This document shows, piece after piece, positions 58,975 through 64,000 of a DNA stretch of 64,000 nucleotides (within the stretch, counting starts at the first letter, position 1; every line of letters starts with the position of its first letter). The notes below the pieces were generated by a model. It was not told the origin of the DNA. It saw nothing but the letters and a program-made list of their open reading frames with translations, and made no database searches. The translations under genes and the position numbers were made by a program. This DNA comes from Myxococcus virescens (GTDB lineage: Bacteria > Myxococcota > Myxococcia > Myxococcales > Myxococcaceae): the NCBI RefSeq assembly GCF_900101905.1, contig NZ_FNAJ01000005.1, positions 511,293 to 575,292 on the forward strand, in the 5' to 3' direction.

Positions 58975-59471
58975 GCGGGGAGATGCGCAGCTCGCCTGCG
59001 GAGGTATTCCTCGCAAGCGAGAGTGGCTCACGGGCTCGCTCCGCCACCTCCGCCATTTCGAGACAGCGTCACGCATCTCGAACTTCTCCTCCAGGCTGCT
59101 GGGGCTGGCGGCCGTCCGCCGGAACACACGCCTGAGTCCGGGGCGAAACGGAACCCTGGCATTCCAAGGTGACTGTTGGACCGCGGGCGACGCGGGTGCA
59201 CCGCGAGCTGACGCCTATCCAGGGAGCGCCCTCCAGGCACGGGGATGGGAGGCGAACACCCGGGGCCGTGGCAAGGCATGGGGTGCCCAGGTGATGGCCC
59301 CGCCTCCTCTCTGTATCGTCCCCATTGCCCGCCACGAGCCATGTGGTATAGAGCCGCCCCGAAGCGCGAAGTACCCGCCCCGTTACCAAAGCTGTTGCAC
59401 GGACACCGGGCGAGCAGGTAGGAAGGCAGTAGAAGTTCCGCAGTAAAAGCCGTAGGTTGCATCCCACTTAC
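58975..59471. other. Non-coding stretch before the tRNA gene
   Basis: About 500 bases without a convincing gene on either strand; the open frames here lack ribosome-binding sites and have biased low-complexity translations. Part of it (from about 59350) should be the 5' leader of the tRNA. I see no further RNA gene or repeat. Confidence 0.5.
59325..59352 (+). promoter_or_regulatory. Candidate sigma-70 promoter for the tRNA
   Basis: TTGCCC at 59325-59330 and TATAGA at 59347-59352 are separated by 16 bases. It is the best-looking housekeeping promoter upstream of the tRNA on the plus strand, but implies a leader of about 110 bases, so a closer promoter may exist. Confidence 0.35.
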
Positions 59472-59545
59472 GGCCAGGTAGCTCACCTGGTTAGAGCGGC
59501 GGTCTCATAATCCGCAGGTAGTCAGTTCAAGTCTGACCCTGGCCA
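59472..59545 (+). tRNA. tRNA with CAU anticodon (elongator Met, or Ile2)
   Basis: A 74-base cloverleaf: acceptor GGCCAGG pairs with CCTGGCC, D arm GCTC...GAGC, anticodon loop CTCATAA with CAT at 59506-59508, T arm GTCAG-TTCAAGT-CTGAC, and discriminator A at 59545. The anticodon stem GCGGT/TCCGC has a T-T pair at its loop end. No CCA is encoded (ACTA follows). CAU tRNAs can be elongator methionine or the lysidine-modified isoleucine tRNA. Initiator tRNA is ruled out because the first acceptor pair is matched and the GGG/CCC anticodon stem is absent. I favour elongator Met. Confidence 0.9.
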
Positions 59546-59548
59546 CTA

Positions 59549-59588
59549 CCCCGGCGTCACCTTCACGGTGACACCGGGGTTTTTCTTT
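59549..59588 (+). terminator. Rho-independent terminator of the tRNA gene
   Basis: CCCCGG plus GTCACC pairs with GGTGAC plus CCGGGG around a TTCA-C loop, followed immediately by TTTTTCTTTT. Stem, loop and T-run begin only 4 bases after the tRNA end. A textbook terminator. Confidence 0.93.
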
Positions 59589-60023
59589 TCAGGGCCCCTT
59601 CTCCAGCATCCACACGTGGCCGTCCGGGTCCTTGAACGTCGCGGAGTAGCCCCAGGGCTTCTGGCTCGGCTCGGCGGCGACTTCGGCGCCAGCCTCCCGC
59701 GCCTTGGCGATGAGCGCCTCGATCTGCGCCTCCGTCTCCAGGGACAGGCTCAGGATGCACTCCGAAACGCCCTGCTCCGCGACCTTGTTGCCCCCCGCCA
59801 CCCAGCCGAAGCCTCCGGTGGGGATGAGCATCAGGCTGACGCCCGCGTTGAGCGTGAAGTGGACGGGCTCGGGCATCGTGCCGTCCGCCGTCTCGACGAC
59901 GAGGCGGAAGTCGAGTCCCTCTCGGTAGAAACGAAAGGCCCGCTTCAGGTCCCGCGTCGGCAGACTCACGACGACATGGGGACCGCGCGGTGCCGGATCC
60001 TTCGGAGAAGCTTGCGATGCCAC
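59589..60023 (-). CDS. VOC (glyoxalase/bleomycin-resistance fold) protein
   Basis: A 144-aa vicinal-oxygen-chelate protein: HVVVSLPTRDLKRAFRFYRE, GLDFRLV, VSLMLIPTGGFGWV, and the end WGYSATFKDPDGHVWMLEKG. It has the paired beta-alpha-beta-beta-beta modules and the Glu near the C-terminus typical of the fold. Substrate is not predictable; members include glyoxalases, dioxygenases and drug-binding proteins. I chose the GTG at 60021-60023, which has GGAGG five bases upstream; an upstream ATG adds 19 unrelated residues. Confidence 0.85.
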   Translation of the reverse strand: MASQASPKDPAPRGPHVVVSLPTRDLKRAFRFYREGLDFRLVVETADGTMPEPVHFTLNAGVSLMLIPTGGFGWVAGGNKVAEQGVSECILSLSLETEAQIEALIAKAREAGAEVAAEPSQKPWGYSATFKDPDGHVWMLEKGP

Positions 60024-60094
60024 GATGACCTCCAGGGATGGGTTCCTGCGAGTGAGACGCCCCACCGCCCCCGGAATCATCGCCTCCCCCCACG

Positions 60095-60126
60095 AAAAAA
60101 GGCCGGGGCTCGACGGCTCCCCGGCC
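60095..60126 (-). terminator. Rho-independent terminator of the lipoprotein gene
   Basis: On the minus strand GGCCGGGG pairs with CCCCGGCC over a short loop and is followed by TTTTTT (A-run at 60095-60100 on the plus strand). It lies 11 bases after the stop of the gene at 60137-60667. Confidence 0.9.
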
Positions 60127-60136
60127 CTGGAACAAC

Positions 60137-60667
60137 TTACTGGCAGTCGCTCAGCGGGAAGACGTAGTCACGGCGCGGCGTCTGGCCGGGGTCCTGGTTG
60201 ATGGCCGCGACGCTCAGCTCGCTGTAGTTCACCGTCGTGCTGCTGCCGATGACCATCTGCGTCTTCTGCACGCGCGTGGTGGACAGCACCACCTTGCCAA
60301 TGGTGCCGCTCGGCTCGATGCGGTAGCAGTTCATGATGCGCGGGTCCACCGTCGACCGGCGGCACTGGTTGTACTGCCCCAGAATCTCGCGCTTCGTGTA
60401 CGTGCAGCGACAATCCCAGGGGTCGTACTCCTCGGAGACGTACGCGGCCTCGAAGCCGGTCGCCGTCTGGACGACCTCCAGGTGCGTGCCGCCCTGGAAC
60501 TCGTCACAGCGCAGCACCACGTCGCCCACGGCGCCCTGCTTCACTTCCGCCGTCTCGGCAACCACCTCGGCCTCGGGCGGCGGGTCCTGCGGCTGGGCAC
60601 CGTTGCAACCCGCGCCCATGAGGGCGCTCATCAAAATCATCGCGGAGAAACGAATGGGGGAACGCAT
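60137..60667 (-). CDS. Lipoprotein (176 aa), unknown function
   Basis: A lipoprotein signal with lipobox LMGAGC (Cys21) is followed by a Pro/Glu/Ala-rich linker and a compact domain with several cysteines (VLRCDEFQGG, DPWDCRCTYTKRE, YNQCRRS, MNCYRIEP, LSDCQ). Strand motifs such as KVVLSTTRVQKTQMVIG suggest a disulfide-rich beta domain in the envelope. No family is recognised. It has its own terminator. Confidence 0.78.
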   Translation of the reverse strand: MRSPIRFSAMILMSALMGAGCNGAQPQDPPPEAEVVAETAEVKQGAVGDVVLRCDEFQGGTHLEVVQTATGFEAAYVSEEYDPWDCRCTYTKREILGQYNQCRRSTVDPRIMNCYRIEPSGTIGKVVLSTTRVQKTQMVIGSSTTVNYSELSVAAINQDPGQTPRRDYVFPLSDCQ

Positions 60668-60786
60668 TCCAGCTCCTGAAGAAAGGTCCGGGTCATCCCA
60701 GACCTCTCACATGGGAGCTTTTCCCGTGATGAAGCGCAATACACTTCTCCGTCACATCGCCCCATTCGCACTGCGCGTCCCAGCCG

Positions 60787-61359
60787 TCAGGACATCCGGA
60801 GCGCCGTCCACAGCGACAGGGCGCCGAAGATGAAGAAGAGGCTGGCGGCGGCCCACCGCACCCAGCTCATCTGCACCCGCCCGGCGAGCCGGTCCCCCAG
60901 GAACACAGCCAGGCCGTCCGACAGCATCATCCCGGCCGTGGTGCCCAGCGTCACCGTGATGGGCGCCTGATAACGCGCGGCCACGGCCATGGTGGCCAGC
61001 TGCGTCTTGTCCCCCATCTCCGCGAGGAAGAAGAGCACCACCGTGGTGAGGAACGCGCCGAAGCGCGGCGGCTTGCCGCCATCTTCATCCAGCGTGTCCG
61101 GCTTGAGCGTCCACAAACCGAAGCCGATGAAGAGCACCGCCAGGAGCAGCGCCATCCACTTCGCCGGCACGTGTGTGGACACCCAGCTGCCCACGCTGGA
61201 CGCCAGCGCGTGATTGGCGACGGTGGCGACGAAGATGCCCGCCAGCACATGCCACGGCTTGCGAAACCGCGTGGCCAGGGAGAACGCGAGCAACTGCGTC
61301 TTGTCCCCCATCTCACTGGCGGCCACCAACACGAACGAACCCACGAGCGCTTCCAACAT
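60787..61359 (-). CDS. TMEM165/GDT1-family manganese exporter
   Basis: A 190-aa membrane protein with six predicted helices in two inverted halves, each with the family signature: SEMGDKTQLLAF at residue 15 and AEMGDKTQLATM in the second half. The family exports Mn(II) in bacteria (MntX-type) or moves Mn/Ca/H+ in eukaryotes. I chose the ATG at 61357-61359, preceded by GGGAG. The decisive context is the yybP-ykoY-like riboswitch in its leader (61465-61580), which ties it to manganese. Confidence 0.92.
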   Translation of the reverse strand: MLEALVGSFVLVAASEMGDKTQLLAFSLATRFRKPWHVLAGIFVATVANHALASSVGSWVSTHVPAKWMALLLAVLFIGFGLWTLKPDTLDEDGGKPPRFGAFLTTVVLFFLAEMGDKTQLATMAVAARYQAPITVTLGTTAGMMLSDGLAVFLGDRLAGRVQMSWVRWAAASLFFIFGALSLWTALRMS

Positions 61360-61464
61360 GACGACTCCCTCGCAACCACAGGGCCGGGGTTCAGGTTCGT
61401 GGGAGACGCCAGGGCAGCACGCGCGCACGACGGACCTCGGCCAGGAAGAAACGACAATCCCTGT

Positions 61465-61580
61465 CCGAAGGTCTCGTTCGTCTCGCGAACATCACGAGGT
61501 GGGGGCCCGGGCCGTTTCCAGCCAGTGTGTCGAGCTTCCCGCCGCCAGCGCCGCTGGCGTGAACTACTCCCCTAAGGCAA
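61465..61580 (-). ncRNA. yybP-ykoY-type manganese riboswitch
   Basis: On the minus strand the leader contains AGGGGAGTAG (61564-61573), then a CGCCAGC/GCTGGCG hairpin, a CTCGACA segment, a hairpin GTTCG-CGAGA-CGAAC, and GAGACCTTCGG (ending 61465). The 5' CCTTAGG can pair with the 3' CCTTCGG to close helix P1. GGGGAGTAG and the hairpin-then-GAGACC are the two conserved parts of the yybP-ykoY aptamer, which binds Mn(II). About 105 bases separate it from the exporter start, room for an expression platform; no strong terminator hairpin is evident, so control may be translational or rho-dependent. Confidence 0.82.
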
Positions 61581-61585
61581 GCGGC

Positions 61586-61614
61586 GAAGTAGCAGCGCGA
61601 TACGGCCCTGTCAA
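61586..61614 (-). promoter_or_regulatory. Sigma-70-like promoter of the Mn riboswitch/exporter
   Basis: On the minus strand TTGACA (61609-61614) is followed after exactly 17 bases by TACTTC (61586-61591). Transcription would begin near 61578, right at the first helix of the riboswitch, which supports both calls. Confidence 0.7.
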
Positions 61615-61740
61615 CGCGGGCTGCGGCACGGCTCGATCCCCTGGCCCCCGGCGCATTTTTTGACGGCGTGCCCGTCCGCCCGCCTAATGCCGCGGACAGG
61701 CAGGTAGCGGCCTGTAGCAGCCACGCCCGGAGGAAGTCCG

Positions 61741-61998
61741 ATGCAGGATGGAAGCGCCAGTCCCCTGAGCCCCGAGGCTCCGTCATCCCCGGCGGCCTCG
61801 GAAGTGTCTGTCGACGTCCGAGGCCCGGATGCCGACATCGTCTCCACCCACGTCCTGGTCCCCGAGGAGCAGGTCCAGAAGCTGCGCGAGCTGGCGCGGC
61901 GGACCCGCATCCACCAGAGCGAGTACCTGCGCGAGGCCGTGGAAGACCTGCTCGGCAAGTACGGCCGCGGCGCGCCCAAGGAGGAAGGCCAGTCATGA
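61741..61998 (+). CDS. Ribbon-helix-helix-like small protein (85 aa)
   Basis: After a disordered Ser/Pro-rich head of about 30 residues comes a ribbon-helix-helix pattern: a strand (VSTHVLVPEEQ), helix A (VQKLRELARRTR) and helix B (HQSEYLREAVEDLLGKY). Such proteins bind DNA as dimers, often as antitoxins or copy-control regulators. The ATG has GGAGGAAG six bases upstream. Its stop overlaps the next small gene (ATGA). Confidence 0.75.
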   Translation: MQDGSASPLSPEAPSSPAASEVSVDVRGPDADIVSTHVLVPEEQVQKLRELARRTRIHQSEYLREAVEDLLGKYGRGAPKEEGQS

Positions 61999-62168
61999 GG
62001 TCTGCCGCCGTCGCGCCCCGCGCATCCCTTCCTCGCACGCGTGAGCTGATGCCCGCTTCAATGCTGCGCGACGCCGACGCGGCCCGACTGCTTCGCACCC
62101 GACTGGACTCCGAGCGGCCGGCCTCGATTCGCGAGGCCATCGTCCGCTGGTTGGATCAGGAACTCTGA
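61995..62168 (+). CDS. Small coupled protein with RHH-like C-terminal helix (57 aa)
   Basis: The ATG at 61995 overlaps the RHH gene's stop. A basic head is followed by MLRDADAARLLRTRLDSERP and SIREAIVRWLDQEL, the latter similar in pattern to the second helix of RHH proteins. It may be a partner subunit or a degenerate second copy. It is not toxin-like in any way I can name. Too short for firm assignment. Confidence 0.5.
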   Translation: MRSAAVAPRASLPRTRELMPASMLRDADAARLLRTRLDSERPASIREAIVRWLDQEL

Positions 62169-62175
62169 CACGATG

Positions 62176-62203
62176 CGTCCGGCCCCCACCTGGAGGCCGG
62201 ACG
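62176..62203 (+). terminator. Hairpin after the RHH pair
   Basis: CGTCCGGCC at 62176-62184 pairs with GGCCGGACG at 62195-62203 around a 10-base loop, 8 bases after the stop. There is no T-run, so it is a weak or factor-dependent terminator candidate. Confidence 0.5.
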
Positions 62204-62254
62204 TGACGCCGGGGTAGGCTCCGCAATTCCTTTTCGGAAGGAGCCCCACACCCC

Positions 62255-62746
62255 ATGCGTCTCCCGATTGTCAGCGCCGCACTCGCGCTCGCCGCCGCCG
62301 GCTGTGCCACCTCCGGCTTCGACAAGCTCTACCCAGGCATGTCGTCCCATCAGGTCGTCGACGCCATGGGCTCAGGGCCCACGCGCGCGCAGGAGTTCCC
62401 GGACAGCTCCACCGCCTGGTACTACGGCGAGGACCGCTGCGTGCTGATGCGCGACGACAAGCTCGTCGCCAAGGCCACGACCGAGGACTCCACCACCATC
62501 AACACCCCGGTCGTCTCCGTGCGCGACAGCGCGAAGGCCCTGTGCGCGCCAGAGGGCTACGCCTCCTCGGAGAAGCGGGAGCAGGTCATCGACACGCCGT
62601 TCGGCACCCTCAAGGGCAACATCGACCCGAAGGCCGCCATGGAGAAGGTGAAGGGCGTGGTGACGGGCAAGAGCGGTGACACCACCCCCGCGAAGACGGA
62701 AGCCGCTCCCGCGGAGACGGGGCAGGCGTCGTCGCCCACCCCGTAG
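62255..62746 (+). CDS. Lipoprotein with SmpA/OmlA (BamE)-like domain (163 aa)
   Basis: Signal peptide with lipobox AAAGC (Cys17), then FDKLYPGMSSHQVVDAMGSG, a pattern like the L.xGMt..qV...lG start of BamE/SmpA-OmlA domains, and TAWYYGEDRCVLMRDDKLVA matching the following strands. The second half is a low-complexity Lys/Ala/Thr/Pro tail after a conserved-looking FGTLKGNIDPKAAMEKVKG. BamE itself assists outer-membrane protein assembly, but many lipoproteins share the fold. AAGGAG precedes the ATG by 11 bases. Confidence 0.72.
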   Translation: MRLPIVSAALALAAAGCATSGFDKLYPGMSSHQVVDAMGSGPTRAQEFPDSSTAWYYGEDRCVLMRDDKLVAKATTEDSTTINTPVVSVRDSAKALCAPEGYASSEKREQVIDTPFGTLKGNIDPKAAMEKVKGVVTGKSGDTTPAKTEAAPAETGQASSPTP

Positions 62747-62767
62747 GAAGCCGCATCGACACGGCAC

Positions 62768-62790
62768 CCGGGGCCGGGATGCGGCCCCGG
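62768..62790. terminator. Hairpin between two convergent genes
   Basis: CCGGGGCCG (62768-62776) pairs with CGGCCCCGG (62782-62790) around a 5-base loop, lying 21 bases after the lipoprotein stop and 2 bases after the stop of the convergent membrane-protein gene. No T-run; probably bidirectional. Confidence 0.5.
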
Positions 62791-62792
62791 CG

Positions 62793-63860
62793 TCAGGCGG
62801 AAGGTGCCGCCGCCTCGCCGTCCTTGTCGTCCAGCTTGCCGGCGATGTCCTTGAACGACAGGTGCCCCATGGACAGCAGGATGAGGCCCAGGCCCACCTG
62901 CTGCACCGTCTGGCTCAGCCACATGACGTTGGCGTAGGCCAGCCCACTGGCATTCACCGCGGCGGCCGGAAGGAAGAGGCTCAGGCCCACCTTCGTGGCC
63001 GCCTGGAAGGTGCCCATCATCCCCGGCGCCGCCGGAATCATCAGCCCCACCACCAGCACGCCCAGCACGACGTAGGCCTGGAACAGCGTCAGGTCCATGG
63101 GCTCGCAGACGGTGCCGGGCGCCGCGCCCGAGCAGTCGAAGGCGTTGGCCAGCATGGACATCCCCGCGCCATTCACGCCCCAGTACAGCGCCGTGTAGAG
63201 GAAGAAGAGCGCGACCTGCCGCCCCTTCGGCAGCTGCCGCATGGCACCCACGAAGGTGTCGACGATGTCCGCCACCTTGTCCGCCACCTGCGGCGCCAGC
63301 CGGCCCACCGTGGCGCGCACCAGATTCACCGTGCGCTGCTGCTGCCAGAGGCCGAAGAGGAGGAACGCCAGACCGCCGCCGAACACCGCGAACATCAGCC
63401 ACGAGCCCAGCTTGACGTAGCGAATCTCCGGCGTCTCCGTGGGCACGAAGAAGAGCAGCGCTCGCAGCATCGCCGCCACGAAGAGGCCGTCCACGATGCG
63501 CTCCAGCACCACGGACGTCATGGCCGCGCTGCGGCGGATGCCACTGCGCTGCGCGATGAGGAAGGGGCGCGCGAACTCGCCCAGGCGGAAGGGGAGCACC
63601 AGCAGCATCATGAAGCCGATGCCGGACGCCTCATTCAGCTTTCGGAACGGGACGTGCTCCAGTCCCGACAGAAGGCAGCCCCAGCGCAGGGTGCGGAAGA
63701 CGTGGATGGCCAACAGGCAGCCGAAGTACGGCACCAGCCACGCGTAGTTGGCCGACTTCAGGCTGGCCAGTTGCGTCGCCCAGTCCGTGTCCCGGAAGGC
63801 CCACCACATGAAGAGGAAGGTGACCAGGAGGCTGGCCAGGAGTTTGACGGCACGTTTCAC
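62793..63860 (-). CDS. Flippase-like / lysylphosphatidylglycerol-synthase-TM family membrane protein
   Basis: A 355-aa polytopic protein with about eight hydrophobic helices. Its family marks are IHVFRTLRWGCLLSGLEH, LVLPFRLGEFARPFLIAQRSG with the central Glu/Arg, and MTSVVLERIVDGLFVAAMLR. The family (UPF0104, glycosyltransferase-2-like/LPG synthase TM) includes putative lipid-linked substrate flippases. There is no catalytic synthetase domain. The C-terminus is acidic (KLDDKDGEAAAPSA). Starts at 63858-63860. Confidence 0.85.
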   Translation of the reverse strand: MKRAVKLLASLLVTFLFMWWAFRDTDWATQLASLKSANYAWLVPYFGCLLAIHVFRTLRWGCLLSGLEHVPFRKLNEASGIGFMMLLVLPFRLGEFARPFLIAQRSGIRRSAAMTSVVLERIVDGLFVAAMLRALLFFVPTETPEIRYVKLGSWLMFAVFGGGLAFLLFGLWQQQRTVNLVRATVGRLAPQVADKVADIVDTFVGAMRQLPKGRQVALFFLYTALYWGVNGAGMSMLANAFDCSGAAPGTVCEPMDLTLFQAYVVLGVLVVGLMIPAAPGMMGTFQAATKVGLSLFLPAAAVNASGLAYANVMWLSQTVQQVGLGLILLSMGHLSFKDIAGKLDDKDGEAAAPSA

Positions 63861-63877
63861 AGCGGCCGGGTATACCG

Positions 63878-64000
63878 TCAGTCCGGGTCGGACTCCAGTG
63901 ACTCCCCGGCCAACAAAATCGCGGGATTGTCCTTCATGAGGCGGGCGAAGCTCGCCTCCCCTGCCCTGCTCCGCAGCTCCGCCAGCGAGCGGCCCACCCA
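63878..64000 (-). CDS. C-terminal fragment of an unknown protein (cut by window edge)
   Basis: Forty codons enter from the right edge in frame and stop at 63878-63880: ...GRSLAELRSRAGEASFARLM, then KDNPAILLAGESLESDPD. Helical and acidic at the end; no family recognised. Its stop lies 17 bases before the start of the flippase-like gene on the same strand, so the two are probably co-transcribed. Confidence 0.6.
   Translation of the reverse strand, partial: WVGRSLAELRSRAGEASFARLMKDNPAILLAGESLESDPD

Noticed and set aside
59028..59486. Minus-strand open frame of about 150 codons over the tRNA leader
   Set aside because: It runs into the tRNA gene, has no ribosome-binding site and a Pro/Arg/Gly-rich translation without family likeness.
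61625..61665. T-loop-like GGCTCGATCCC followed by TTTTTT, possible tRNA fragment or attachment site
   Set aside because: No T-stem, acceptor pairing or integrase nearby; likely chance similarity.

Overview
The window is high-GC DNA with strongly G/C-ending codons. It carries families typical of Myxococcaceae: a cluster of small DUSAM-type paralogues, FHA and PP2C signalling proteins, many small lipoproteins and a large NRPS/PKS locus. A Myxococcus- or Corallococcus-like myxobacterium is the best reading; the species cannot be fixed from sequence alone. No insertion sequence, phage gene or CRISPR array was seen.

Layout. (1) 1-3.5 kb: a farm of paralogous small genes. Three single-TM proteins stand in tandem, with two full DUSAM proteins, a partial third DUSAM copy, a Cys-rich lipoprotein and a 37-codon chimeric remnant joining pieces of two of these families. 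(2) 3.6-11.4 kb: the lysine/beta-lysine 'fermentation' pathway (kamD, kamE, kal, kce and a separate kdd). An unrelated exported protein sits between the two aminomutase subunits, and an exported catalase plus ankyrin protein (katB-ankB type) sits between kamD and kdd. (3) 11.5-15.5 kb: housekeeping genes (esterase, family-4 uracil-DNA glycosylase, thioesterase, coaBC). (4) 15.6-22 kb: a 989-aa envelope protein of repeated carboxypeptidase-regulatory-like domains, then an FHA / PP2C-cyclic-nucleotide-binding / Met-heptad coiled-coil signalling row. (5) 22.1-56.5 kb: the main locus. A divergent arginine-deiminase-family gene faces four PKS/NRPS genes, followed by an MFS exporter and a fatty acyl-AMP ligase. 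(6) 56.5-64 kb: ynfA, an AsmA-like protein, a tRNA with CAU anticodon, a VOC protein, lipoproteins, a GDT1-family Mn exporter behind a yybP-ykoY-type riboswitch, small RHH-like proteins and a flippase-like membrane protein.

How the main locus should work. The fatty acyl-AMP ligase charges a fatty acid onto the N-terminal ACP of the first megasynthase. KS and a malonyl-type AT extend it by two carbons, and the built-in class III aminotransferase turns the beta-ketone into an amine. Seven amino acids follow. Adenylation codes read by eye suggest X (unassigned) - Gly - Thr - Asn - aromatic (made D by an E domain) - Orn - Orn, released by a C-terminal thioesterase. The condensation domain after the Thr module has a Cys-His active-site variant and looks like the modified-amino-acid class, so Thr is probably dehydrated to dehydrobutyrine. 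A beta-amino fatty acid plus seven residues is the iturin ring plan with an unrelated, dicationic peptide. I do not recognise it as a described product.
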